From an uncultured Burkholderiaceae bacterium (lineage in GTDB: Bacteria; Pseudomonadota; Gammaproteobacteria; Burkholderiales; Burkholderiaceae_F): 40,339 nt of DNA. The number at the start of each line of letters is the position of its first letter. The stretch's first letter is position 1. The notes under the pieces are model-generated. The model made no database searches. It saw only the letters and a program-made list of their open reading frames with translations, and had not been told where the DNA came from. This document shows positions 8,666-16,836 of the stretch, piece by piece. The stretch is taken from NCBI GenBank assembly GCA_937936215.1, contig CALGWX010000308.1:1-40339 (forward strand), read 5' to 3'. The position numbers and the translations under genes are program-made.

Positions 8666-8736
8666 GGCCGCAAGCATAGCGGGCGGGCCGCGGGGCAAGA
8701 CCCGGCCCGCACTGCGGCTGAGTCAAGGCTGATCGG

Positions 8737-9222
8737 TCAGCGTTGCCAGCAGGTGGCGAGGTTGCCGGCGGTGGAACTGCGCGCGCCAGTTTGCGTAAGC
8801 GAAAGTACGCCGCAGGCCGGATCGTTGAAGGTGACGTCTGCCCCCGCCGGGCAGTTTCCCGCGGTTGCGCATGGCGTGGCCGTCAGCGTGAAGGCCTGGC
8901 CGCTGTTGGTCAGGGACCACGTCACGGAGTAGCTCATGCGCCCTTCCGAGGGTGCGCGCAGCAAAGGCGCGGGCGGCACGATGTCCGACCCCGTCCTGCC
9001 GATGCAATCCGGGGTCGTCGCCTTGTCATAGCACCCGTGCGCGGTGTAGTTGCGCTCGAGCCATTGCGCCCCCTCCATGAGGACCTGCCTCGCCGCGGCA
9101 CGCTTGCTGCGTATGACGTACTCCTGATAGCTTGGAACAGCGATCATCGCGATGATCGCCGCCACAGCGACGACGATCATCACTTCGACCAGCGTGAACC
9201 CTCGCTGCGCCACGACCTTCAC
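8737..9222 (-). CDS. pilE: Type IV pilin-like minor pilin PilE
   Basis: 161 residues from a GTG at 9222 preceded by GGCGAGGG. The prepilin motif QRG|FTLVEVMIVV starts at residue 7, with Gly -1 and Glu +5, followed by the hydrophobic helix and SYQEYVIRSKRAAARQVL, typical of PilE-type minor pilins. Four Cys residues in the globular head could form disulfides. It would be cleaved by PilD and act with FimT, PilV, PilW, PilX and PilY1 in priming pilus assembly. It is the last gene of the operon, 19 bases after pilY1. Confidence 0.9.
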   Translation of the reverse strand: MKVVAQRGFTLVEVMIVVAVAAIIAMIAVPSYQEYVIRSKRAAARQVLMEGAQWLERNYTAHGCYDKATTPDCIGRTGSDIVPPAPLLRAPSEGRMSYSVTWSLTNSGQAFTLTATPCATAGNCPAGADVTFNDPACGVLSLTQTGARSSTAGNLATCWQR

Positions 9223-9241
9223 GGAGCCCTCGCCTGCCGCC

Positions 9242-12200
9242 TTACTTGACGATCTCGCGCCACGACGTCCTGCCCCGCACCGAGCCGAGTTCGTTCGATC
9301 TGACGCGTTCGACCTGCACATCACCCGTGGAGCCGCCCGCATAAAGGTAGCCGCGGTCCCCCGTGCCGATGTAAACAAGATTGCGGATGATGCCGACCCG
9401 GGAACCGATGAAATCAACCGCCCCCACCGACTGATACGTCGTCCCGATGAAGCTGGCGAGGAAGAACTTCTTGTTGGCCGGCAGCGCGCCGCCGGTATAG
9501 GGGTCGACGGCAAGGATCGACGACGTGCCGCCGCCGGCGCACTTGTCTTCATCCGGGATCAAGGTCGCAAAGATCACCCGGCCGAACTGGATGAGCGGCA
9601 GCCCCACGAAACGCTCTCCACGGGGCGCCGTCCCGGCGGGCGGAGTCAGATCGATGAACCAGCCGTCTCGGCTCGAATTGCCCGTGGCCACGTAGGCGAC
9701 GGGATTCGACGACACCGTCCCCTTCGTCGGGTCGTTCGCGTTGTAACTGCGCGTTTGCGCCACCAGCATGCTGCGGCTGCCGGCACTGTTGCCGGTCGCG
9801 TCGTTGATCGGCGAAGTGCCGCCACGGTCCACGATGCCGTAGAGGGTCTGCGTCGTGACGTCGGTGCGGTCGTCCACCGCAAAGTGACGGCCGGTGCCGA
9901 ACCAGAGCATCGCCGGGCGGCTGTTGCTGTTCGGCGCGTTGACCCCGTCGGGCGCCTTGCCGATCTCGATCGTGCCCGTGATCGGCTGCGGCACACCAGC
10001 GCTGCCAACCGCCGTGCGGGCGTGGAACAGGGGCGCCGGGCTGGAAGTGCTGCCGAACGCAACGCCCCACTGCGCGGGGTTGCTGCTTCTGAGGTCGAAC
10101 TTCCACACATTGCCTTGCAGGTCGCCGGCGTATGCCCAATCGGCAATGCGAAACCCCTGTTGGCCCGCGACCTGGTTGTCGTGCAGCGAGGGCCGGCCGA
10201 GCCCATTGGGCGTCATACAGGGGGCTGTCGAGCTGGTCGAAATCTTTCGCGTAAAGCCGTCCGGCAACCGCACCAGATAAAGCACCGCGCACTCGTTGGC
10301 GCTGCGATAGCCATTGCCGAAGATCGCCCAGAAATTGCCGTCATTCAGACGGCCGATCACCGCCTGGCCGATGGTGTAACCGAGATCGTTATCGGACTGG
10401 CCGTCGATGTCCCAGAGCACCTTGGTCTTGTCGACGGCGGAAGGATCGCTGATGTCGATCGCGAAGACGCCTTTAGCCCCCGCGCCCGTGGTACTGACGA
10501 CCACGGTCCGCCAGGCCCCGTTCCAGTAGGCATCACCGACCCAGGGCGAGCCATCGACGAAATACCGGTGGCTGTAGGCGGGGTCGGCCAGCCGAACAAG
10601 TTCCGACCGGCGATCGGTGGCGGAAATCTGATCCAGCAGCACCGAGCGCGGCACGTACGCAAAAAGCTCTTGGCCCGTATCCGCGTCGAAGCCGTGGAAC
10701 ATGCCATCGTTCGCGCCGACCATCACCAGCTTCTTGCGCGTGCTCGCATTCTTCGCCTGCAAGTACGCGGGGTAGGTCAAGCCCTCTCCAACCAACGTGC
10801 CGCTGACAGTGCTCACCAGCGCGTCGTAGCCGAAGTCCTCCGTTCCGGAGAACGCAATCTCCGAGCCAACGATGTCGCCCAAGCGAACGCCACGGTTGCG
10901 AAAGGCGCCATTGTTGGACAGTTCATTGCTCTGGTCGCCCCGCAGGTAGTCGAGCGTCGGGTCGTCGGCAATCCTGTCCCATAGCCCTGCCGCCTGGAGC
11001 GCGGTTCGGGTGAAGTCGATGCCGCTGGCCACTGCCGCACTGGAAGTGAAGACGTTTCGGGTACCCGCGCTCGGGATCTTGCCCGGGTCCGTCGCCTGCC
11101 ATGCATTGGTTCCCAGCGTGCCGTCGGTGTTCACATTGATTGCCCGCAGCCGGCCGGTCCAGTCGCGCGCATCGAAGCTCGCCTGGTACAGGCGCGACTG
11201 GGTCGTCAGCCGCGTTGAGTTCGCGGCGAGCGAGGCGCCAACATTCGCCTGCTCCAGGGCCCGCGACAGTGCTGCGGCCATCGCATCGACGATCTCGTCT
11301 GGCGTCTCCGCGCTGAAGAACTCGCCGCGGCTGTTCAGGGCGGCGTGCCAGAGGTCGTACATGCGCCCGCTGGAGCCCACCGCCGTCGCTGGCCAGGCCG
11401 CCGCTCCAGTGATCAGGTTGGCGTAACCCGGGCCGCTGAATGAACCACCGGTCCACGGGATGTTCTGGTTGGTCAGCGACGCGCTGATGCCGACGCCCAC
11501 GGTGAAGTTGACCATGTGCTGCCAGCGCGCCGGGTCGTTCTTCGGATTCCAGTACTGCGCCGAGGCACTGCCGCCGCTGCGGTCGCGAACGAACGGCTGC
11601 AGGACATTGGCAAGATCGGAGCGGAGGTCGGTCGCCCAGTAATGAAAGGCGATGTCCGCCAGGCTGTTGCTGTTGCTGTCCGCAAACGGGCGCTGGCTTC
11701 CGGTGTAACTCACGTTGTCCGGCAGCGTCCGCGACGTGCCGTCCACGTTGCCGCAGGATCCGCCAGAGCAATAGCTCGCGGTGTCGCTATCGTCGTAGCT
11801 GCCGCCGGCAACCAGCAGGTTGAAGTTCGGCCGGCAGGCGTACGCCGGATTGGCCGTCGATGCCGTCGACTGAGGGAGCAGCAGGTACGGATTGTTGCTC
11901 GTCGCCGTGCTCGAGTAGTACTGCCCCACACGCTGGAGAGCGTCCCGCATCGGTGCCGCGGGCGTCGTGGAAGCCGAAGCCGGCCGCACCGCGCGCAGCC
12001 AGCCGCGCAGCTCGTCGCGGCGTGCTGAGGAGTACTCCTGAATCAGGTTCGAAACATTAGGCGGATTGTTGCTCGACGACGCGGTATTGGTTGGACACGT
12101 CGAATTCGACGCGAAACTGTTGCAGGAATTCAGCGCCTGCCAGCCGACACGGGCGCCGATCAGCCTCGGATCCGACATCACCCGCCAAGCGCTGCTGACC

Positions 12201-12961
12201 ATGGCCAGGTGGCGCGTGCGGTAATACGAGTACCAGATGGCGAAATTCTGTTCTTCCGCAGCAAGGACGGGCTGCAGGCGATAGCAGTCATCGTTCAGCT
12301 TCTTGGCTTCCAGCGAAAGGGCAGTAGGGCAGCTCGGCAATGCTGGGTCAAAGACGTAGTAATAGGCCCTCACGCCACTAGTGGCGGAATTGGTGCCCAC
12401 TCTGCCCGAGCCCACACCGAGGTCGGCCGCCGCATGATCGGCGAAATTCTGCGTGAAATTGAACGAATTCCCCGACCCGCTGAAAGTAAGCGACAGCGTC
12501 GGCCGGTAGCCGTTGCTGAGGTTGACCTTCCAGCTGTTGCCATCCTCGTAGTAGCCATTCACTAGCGCGGCCGTGAACGAGGTCGGCGTGTTCAGCGCCC
12601 CGTCCGGCACCACGTACCTGATGTTCGGGTTGTAGTACAGCGGGTTGAACGTGCTCGATTTGAAGCGCCGCGAGGCTGCGAGGGCGTGCGAGCCGTTCGT
12701 TGCCACGCCATTGACGGTGGCCGCCAAGCCGGAAAAGTTGTCGCCGAGCGGAAAGGCATTGGCCATGCCCGGCGAGTCATCGAGCGTCAGGATGATGTTG
12801 GGCTCGAGCGCCGATGGCACCACCAGCGGGACGTTCGAGATCATGTACGGCTGCGCACTGGCAAGAGCCGCAACCAAAGACAGGATCACGGCCGCGGCGG
12901 GCGCGTAGCGTCGCACTGCTGGCGGGCGTCGCCGTTGATGAACTTCGGTGTGACTTGGCAT
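9242..12961 (-). CDS. pilY1: PilY1/PilC-type pilus tip adhesin
   Basis: 1239 residues from ATG 12961, chosen because AGGGGCAGACG precedes it and a Sec signal peptide follows (VILSLVAALASA, residues 25-36). The N-terminal part is VWA-like, with a degenerate metal site: LDDSPGM at 60-66 instead of a DxSxS motif. The C-terminal half is the PilC beta-propeller domain (MVGANDGMFHGFDADTGQEL, then WVGDAYWNGAWRTVVVST and DLGYTIGQAVIGRLNDG). An RGD triplet lies at 674-676. PilY1 sits at the pilus tip, supports pilus extension against retraction and can act as adhesin and surface sensor. The gene lies between pilX (28 bases upstream) and pilE. Confidence 0.94.
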   Translation of the reverse strand: MPSHTEVHQRRRPPAVRRYAPAAAVILSLVAALASAQPYMISNVPLVVPSALEPNIILTLDDSPGMANAFPLGDNFSGLAATVNGVATNGSHALAASRRFKSSTFNPLYYNPNIRYVVPDGALNTPTSFTAALVNGYYEDGNSWKVNLSNGYRPTLSLTFSGSGNSFNFTQNFADHAAADLGVGSGRVGTNSATSGVRAYYYVFDPALPSCPTALSLEAKKLNDDCYRLQPVLAAEEQNFAIWYSYYRTRHLAMVSSAWRVMSDPRLIGARVGWQALNSCNSFASNSTCPTNTASSSNNPPNVSNLIQEYSSARRDELRGWLRAVRPASASTTPAAPMRDALQRVGQYYSSTATSNNPYLLLPQSTASTANPAYACRPNFNLLVAGGSYDDSDTASYCSGGSCGNVDGTSRTLPDNVSYTGSQRPFADSNSNSLADIAFHYWATDLRSDLANVLQPFVRDRSGGSASAQYWNPKNDPARWQHMVNFTVGVGISASLTNQNIPWTGGSFSGPGYANLITGAAAWPATAVGSSGRMYDLWHAALNSRGEFFSAETPDEIVDAMAAALSRALEQANVGASLAANSTRLTTQSRLYQASFDARDWTGRLRAINVNTDGTLGTNAWQATDPGKIPSAGTRNVFTSSAAVASGIDFTRTALQAAGLWDRIADDPTLDYLRGDQSNELSNNGAFRNRGVRLGDIVGSEIAFSGTEDFGYDALVSTVSGTLVGEGLTYPAYLQAKNASTRKKLVMVGANDGMFHGFDADTGQELFAYVPRSVLLDQISATDRRSELVRLADPAYSHRYFVDGSPWVGDAYWNGAWRTVVVSTTGAGAKGVFAIDISDPSAVDKTKVLWDIDGQSDNDLGYTIGQAVIGRLNDGNFWAIFGNGYRSANECAVLYLVRLPDGFTRKISTSSTAPCMTPNGLGRPSLHDNQVAGQQGFRIADWAYAGDLQGNVWKFDLRSSNPAQWGVAFGSTSSPAPLFHARTAVGSAGVPQPITGTIEIGKAPDGVNAPNSNSRPAMLWFGTGRHFAVDDRTDVTTQTLYGIVDRGGTSPINDATGNSAGSRSMLVAQTRSYNANDPTKGTVSSNPVAYVATGNSSRDGWFIDLTPPAGTAPRGERFVGLPLIQFGRVIFATLIPDEDKCAGGGTSSILAVDPYTGGALPANKKFFLASFIGTTYQSVGAVDFIGSRVGIIRNLVYIGTGDRGYLYAGGSTGDVQVERVRSNELGSVRGRTSWREIVK

Positions 12962-12989
12962 CGTCTGCCCCTGCGGGGTCGGCCCTCGA

Positions 12990-13541
12990 TCAATCGCGGA
13001 TGAAGCTCGTCTGCAGCAGCACCACCGTATTGCGGTTGGTGCCCACACCGCGGCCGGTGATCTGATAGGCGTACGCCGCCGGCTGCGGCAGTTCGGCACG
13101 GATGCTCGGATTCATGGAGGTCACCCGCGTCAGGCGCTGCGCGATGCAGCGCGGCTGTTCGGCCACGTCGGGTACGCCGCTGAGTTGCCGCGTGGGCTCC
13201 GTATTCCAGTTGATCGTCTCCCACTTCTCCGATCCGGGCGCGCCATTGGCCGCGGGCGCCGGTTCCGAATACATGCCGGGATCGGTAGCGCCGTTGGCCG
13301 AGAAAACCGGCGGAATCGGGTTGCTGAGATAGCTCTCGCACTCGCGCAGCGCCGCCTCGGCCGCTTCGAAGGCGCGCAGGCGATCACGCGCGTTGCCCGC
13401 CATCCGCTCCTCCTGCGTCGCCACCGAGAACGCGGTGACGCCGATCAAGGTCAGGAGCGCCAGAAAGATCAGCCCGACGATGAGCACCGCGCCAACCTGG
13501 CGTCGCCCAGACCCCCTCACGCTTCGGGACTCGCGCTTCAT
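12990..13541 (-). CDS. pilX: PilX-type minor pilin
   Basis: 183 residues. The hydrophobic N-terminal helix GAVLIVGLIFLALLTLIGV (residues 17-35) lacks Glu5, as is usual for PilX/PilX_N proteins. The conserved stretch ATQEERMAGNARDR and then RAFEAAEAALRECE follows. PilX joins PilV, PilW and FimT in the minor pilin complex that primes type IV pilus assembly and links PilY1 to the fibre. Its ATG overlaps the pilW stop by four bases (ATGA), so the two are probably translationally coupled. Confidence 0.92.
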   Translation of the reverse strand: MKRESRSVRGSGRRQVGAVLIVGLIFLALLTLIGVTAFSVATQEERMAGNARDRLRAFEAAEAALRECESYLSNPIPPVFSANGATDPGMYSEPAPAANGAPGSEKWETINWNTEPTRQLSGVPDVAEQPRCIAQRLTRVTSMNPSIRAELPQPAAYAYQITGRGVGTNRNTVVLLQTSFIRD

Positions 13542-14602
13542 GGCAGCCGATTGCGCAGGGCCACCGTGGTGGAGAAGGTCTGCCGCAGACGCCGATCGCC
13601 GCCGCCCCGGGCGGCGTCGGGGTCGACCACGGTGTCGTTGTTCGTGTCGCGCAGATAGATCTCCTGTCTCGCCGGCACGGCCCCGGTTTCCGAACTCACC
13701 GCCGACAGGCTCACCCGCACGCTCAGCACGCGGTCCCAGTCGCTTGCGTTCAGCTGGTCGGCCCGGCGGTAGATGTCGACTGCGTTGTCGCCGTTGGTGT
13801 CCAGCCCGAAGAGGAAGTCGATGTCCTCGATGTTTTCCGCCACCTCTTCGGCGGGCCGCGAGGGGCTGGTCTGGAACCGGTACAGCGACGGTCGACCGGC
13901 GCGGTTGTTGCCGATGAAGTAGCCGATCCGGGCGTAGCGCGCGACGAAAGCCCGACCTTCCCTGCCGAACGAAGGAATCCGGTGCGGGTCGTTGCCCGTG
14001 GCCGAGTGCACGATCGTGATGCAGCCGAAGTTGCCCGCGCCCGCGTTGCAGTTGCCGCCCGAGACATTCGTGGCCCTGAACAGCGCGGCGCGCTGGCAGT
14101 CGGTGACCAGCAGGTCTTCACCGTCCTGAAACTGCGAGCCGCCAATCGTGACCTTGACGTTGGCGTTGGTCGCGTCCTGCTCGATGATGTAGACGGGGGG
14201 ATCGCTCTCCACGAGCTTCGAGATCACCACGACGTCGCCGCGGACGTGGTCGATCGTCGTCGGGTTGGTCGGCGACGATCCGGTGCGCACGAAGCCTGCC
14301 CCTTCTTCGTAGCCCCAGATGCCGGCGCCGAAGGGCATCGCCCCCGGGCCTGACCGGGTGTACACCTCGAGTGTGGTGGCGCGAGACAGGCAGCCCATGT
14401 AACCCGCGCCGCGCAGGTCGCGCGCGATCCACTCCAGCGCGAAGCGGCCGTTCTCCTGCACCCGCGCCAGTGCCTCGTTGGTGCGGTAGGCTCCGCGCGA
14501 GCCGACGTAGACGTAGGTCAGCGCGCTGAGCACCGACACGCTGATGGCGATGCTGACCATCAGTTCGATGATCGAAAGCCCGCGCTCGCGAAGACGCGTC
14601 AT
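13538..14602 (-). CDS. pilW: PilW-type minor pilin
   Basis: 354 residues, the usual PilW size. The prepilin signal is ERG|LSIIELMVSIAI (residues 6-20) with Glu at +5. The PilW signature GRFALEWIARDLRGAGYMGC follows at 52-71. The head contains several Cys (C71, C169, C185, C194) and two Asp/Asn loops with the DxNxDxxxD pattern (D268-D276 and D319-D327) that look like calcium-binding loops. It is part of the minor pilin priming complex in the inner membrane and pilus tip. It lies 9 bases after pilV and overlaps pilX by four. Confidence 0.93.
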   Translation of the reverse strand: MTRLRERGLSIIELMVSIAISVSVLSALTYVYVGSRGAYRTNEALARVQENGRFALEWIARDLRGAGYMGCLSRATTLEVYTRSGPGAMPFGAGIWGYEEGAGFVRTGSSPTNPTTIDHVRGDVVVISKLVESDPPVYIIEQDATNANVKVTIGGSQFQDGEDLLVTDCQRAALFRATNVSGGNCNAGAGNFGCITIVHSATGNDPHRIPSFGREGRAFVARYARIGYFIGNNRAGRPSLYRFQTSPSRPAEEVAENIEDIDFLFGLDTNGDNAVDIYRRADQLNASDWDRVLSVRVSLSAVSSETGAVPARQEIYLRDTNNDTVVDPDAARGGGDRRLRQTFSTTVALRNRLP

Positions 14603-14611
14603 GCCATGGCC

Positions 14612-15115
14612 TCAGTTGGCAAGCTGGGCCGTGAGCTGGAACTGGGCCAGCAGCGGCGTGGCTGCACCCCGCGAGTCATCCCACTGCACGGTGACCGTCA
14701 CCTGCGAGCCCGCCACCAGCACCGAGCCCGTTCCGGCGGGCATCACCCGCAGGCGCGTCCGCCAATCGGCGAGGTCGCAATCGGCGATGGTGGCGCCCGT
14801 CGCACACGGCGGGGCCGACGCCGTCAGCGCCAGGTTGTAGTCGTTGGCGTTGGCGAGATTGACGCGGATGCGGTCGACCATGTCATAGGCGAACTGCGCC
14901 GCCTGGCTGCGATAAACGGAGCTCTGCCCGACGCGCATGCCGCTTGCCTGCAGCCCTGCCAAGCCCAGCAGCCCAAGCGAAAGCACTACCACCGCCACGA
15001 GAACCTCGACCAGGCTGACGCCGCCCTGCTGGCCCGGTGCCCTTGCGCCCGCACGCTGCGGCGCAGTGCGGCCGAGCGGCAGCCTCTGCATGGGTCGCGC
15101 CAGGGCCATCGTCAT
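14612..15115 (-). CDS. pilV: PilV-type minor pilin
   Basis: 167 residues from ATG 15115, which overlaps the fimT stop (ATGA). The signal peptide is unusually long (about 32 residues, rich in Arg/Pro) before GG|VSLVEVLVAVVVLSLGLLG, where Gly -1 and Glu +5 are conserved. The PilV-family stretch GLAGLQASGMRVGQSSVYRS follows the helix. Two Cys in CATGATIADC could pair. It acts with PilW, PilX and FimT in starting pilus assembly. Alternative internal starts are possible, but the coupling with fimT supports this one. Confidence 0.91.
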   Translation of the reverse strand: MTMALARPMQRLPLGRTAPQRAGARAPGQQGGVSLVEVLVAVVVLSLGLLGLAGLQASGMRVGQSSVYRSQAAQFAYDMVDRIRVNLANANDYNLALTASAPPCATGATIADCDLADWRTRLRVMPAGTGSVLVAGSQVTVTVQWDDSRGAATPLLAQFQLTAQLAN

Positions 15116-15795
15116 GGCGTACACGTGGTGATGTCGCTGCCAAAGTCTTCTGGAATGCCGTTGTTATTGGCATCGACACCCATCCGCGCCCGGCCGGGGG
15201 AATTGATGATGACGACGCGCGAACGCGAGCGCGTGCCGTCGCGAAGGACATTGCCGTAGCAGAAGACGAAAGTGGCGCACTCCCCCAAGCAGCCGGGCGA
15301 TGCAGAGCCTATGGCGTCGTATAGATGCCGATCCACCCGGCCGTCGGCAGTAAAAGGCACCGAGCCCTCGACTGGCATCGAGGAGCGAAGCGTGAGCGGC
15401 GGGGACAACCGTGGACCGACGCGGAGCAGTTCTTCCCCGCTACCACGCACGCCATCCTTGTTGGGGTCGACGAAGATCTCCCAACCTTCACCCCAATTTT
15501 GAGACGTCGTCGATAGCCGCCGAACGGACACCGGAACGCCGCGGCGCATTGCCTCACTGCGCGCGAAGGCGAATGCAGTCATCAACTCGTTCGCGGCGGT
15601 GTCCAGGCGGTTCCGGATGAAGAACTCCGAGATGTTGGGGGCGGCCAATGCCAACAGCACGGCCAGGATTGCCACCACGATCATCATTTCGATCAGCGTG
15701 ATGCCGGAGGCGAGCGCCAACCTCCACCTCGCGGTCCTGGCGCGGGATACGAGGCGGGAATTCCCGGAAGGAGACATGGATCGCAGGTTGGCCAT
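15112..15795 (-). CDS. fimT: FimT/GspH-type minor pseudopilin, first gene of the pil operon
   Basis: 227 residues from ATG 15795 (AAGGA lies just before it); a TTG at 15822 and an ATG at 15777 are alternatives. The prepilin motif is SG|ITLIEMMIVVAILAVLLAL, residues 30-50, followed by the GspH/FimT pattern NRLDTAANELMTAFAFARSEAMRRG. An acidic loop DPNKDG at 110-115 sits in the conserved WGEGWEIFVD context. FimT contributes to pilus priming and, in some naturally competent species, to DNA binding. It heads the operon fimT-pilV-pilW-pilX-pilY1-pilE and is head-to-head with a second fimT-like gene. Confidence 0.9.
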   Translation of the reverse strand: MANLRSMSPSGNSRLVSRARTARWRLALASGITLIEMMIVVAILAVLLALAAPNISEFFIRNRLDTAANELMTAFAFARSEAMRRGVPVSVRRLSTTSQNWGEGWEIFVDPNKDGVRGSGEELLRVGPRLSPPLTLRSSMPVEGSVPFTADGRVDRHLYDAIGSASPGCLGECATFVFCYGNVLRDGTRSRSRVVIINSPGRARMGVDANNNGIPEDFGSDITTCTP

Positions 15796-15933
15796 TTCCT
15801 TGCAAACGATTGTCCGCGCCAACCTCCAGAAGGACTAATCGCTCTGGATGGTCGGCGAAGCCGCTCCGATCAGTGGAGTGGCATCCGCCACCACTTCCAC
15901 GTTGCTTAGCCCATTTGCGCTAGGCGTCCGCGC

Positions 15934-15968
15934 GTGAATTTTCCGAACCCGATTTGCGGCAAATTCAC
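15934..15968. promoter_or_regulatory. Nested dyad symmetries between divergent fimT-like genes
   Basis: GTGAATTT (15934-15941) is repeated inverted as AAATTCAC (15961-15968). Inside lies ATTTGC-G-GCAAAT (15952-15964). Both are perfect, are AT-rich in a GC-rich genome, and sit in the 233-base space between two divergent pilin genes. A regulator-binding site is plausible; no known regulator motif is recognised. Confidence 0.45.
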
Positions 15969-16028
15969 TGCCGTTCTCGCTCTTCGGCCGGCAGGATTCC
16001 GCAACCAAGCCGCCAGCCGAGAGCCACC

Positions 16029-16568
16029 ATGACCCGCCTGCAAGCGCTTTCCTCCGCCGCCCGCCAACGCGGCGCCAGCCTGATCGAAGCCGCGTTGGCC
16101 ACTGCCATCGCCGGAGTCCTGACGAGCGCGGCGCTGCCACAGATGTCTGACGCACTGACGCAGAACCGGCTGCGTGCCGGCAGCAGCGATCTCCTGGCAA
16201 CGTTCAACCTGGCGCGCGCCGAGGCGATTGCGCGGGGAACGTCGGTGGCCGTGGCTCCGGCCGATGCGCGCGACTGGTCGGGAGGCTGGAAGGTCTTCGT
16301 CGACAGCAACGACAACGGCGTGCAGGACGCCGGCGAGCCGACGCTGGTCGAGCGGCCCGCCATCACGGGCGGGCTGTCGATCCGGCCTTACTTCGGGGCA
16401 ACCTATTCCGGCCGGGTTCTTTCCTACACGCCGGCCGGCCGGCTGCACCGGCCGGGCGGGCAGGGACTCGTCATCGGCCGACTCGTGCTGACGCTCGATG
16501 GCGCCGCGCGCTCGTTGTGTTTTGCTTCGCTTGGCGTGCGGCCAGTGGGCAGTGCGACCTGCGAGTGA
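16029..16568 (+). CDS. FimT/GspH-type minor pseudopilin, divergent paralogue
   Basis: 179 residues from ATG 16029. The prepilin motif is QRG|ASLIEAALATAIAGVL with Gly -1 and Glu +5, followed by TQNRLRAGSSDLLATFNLARAEAIARG, the GspH/FimT helix. The head holds GGWKVFVDSNDNGVQDAGEP, with an EF-hand-like D92-D100 loop matching the one in the neighbouring fimT. It is transcribed away from the pil operon and ends shortly before a convergent tRNA gene. It is a third fimT-like copy in this window, probably a diverged duplicate with its own role in pilus priming or DNA uptake. Confidence 0.88.
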   Translation: MTRLQALSSAARQRGASLIEAALATAIAGVLTSAALPQMSDALTQNRLRAGSSDLLATFNLARAEAIARGTSVAVAPADARDWSGGWKVFVDSNDNGVQDAGEPTLVERPAITGGLSIRPYFGATYSGRVLSYTPAGRLHRPGGQGLVIGRLVLTLDGAARSLCFASLGVRPVGSATCE

Positions 16569-16639
16569 CGCGGCCGAGCGATCTAAGGTCGATCCACGGG
16601 TACCGCAGCAAGAGGCTGCTGCTGCTGCGAGTCAGAAAC

Positions 16640-16716
16640 TGGCGCGCCCGGCGCGACTCGAACGCACGACCCCTGCCTTCGGAGGGCAGTACTCTATCCA
16701 ACTGAGCTACGGGCGC
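16640..16716 (-). tRNA. tRNA-Arg (anticodon CCG)
   Basis: The minus strand folds as a full cloverleaf: acceptor GCGCCCG/CGGGCGC, D-arm GCTCAGTTGGATAGAGT, anticodon stem CTGCC/GGCAG around loop CTCCGAA (anticodon CCG, reading CGG), T-arm GTGCGTTCGAGTCGCGC, and an encoded CCA at 16640-16642. It decodes arginine. No integrase or element boundary is seen at its 3' end. A TACACT at 16726-16731 is a fair -10 for it. Confidence 0.96.
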
Positions 16717-16751
16717 GAAAGCGCGAGTGTAGCCGGTCCGAGCGGGGCCCC

Positions 16752-16778
16752 GGAGCGCGAACGCGCGCTCCCTATAAT
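16752..16778 (+). promoter_or_regulatory. Candidate promoter with overlapping hairpin, cytochrome c gene
   Basis: TATAAT at 16773-16778 is a perfect -10 hexamer, 58 bases before the cytochrome start. Directly upstream, GGAGCGCG-AACG-CGCGCTCC (16752-16771) is a perfect 8-base inverted repeat covering the place where the -35 should lie; no good -35 hexamer is present. This fits an activator- or repressor-controlled promoter. Confidence 0.4.
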
Positions 16779-16836
16779 CCTGCGCTCTTCCCTCTTCTCC
16801 AACGCGCCGGCGACGGCGCGCCGCCGGGGCCCGCCG

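Noticed and set aside
8695..8730. GC-rich inverted repeat (GCGGGCC and GGCCCGC) between pilE and the DUF971 gene
   Set aside because: No T-run on either strand and the dyad is simple GC-rich sequence; terminator function is not supported.
16640..16716. tRNA-Arg as an integration site
   Set aside because: No integrase, no repeat of the tRNA 3' end and no change in gene content are visible next to it.
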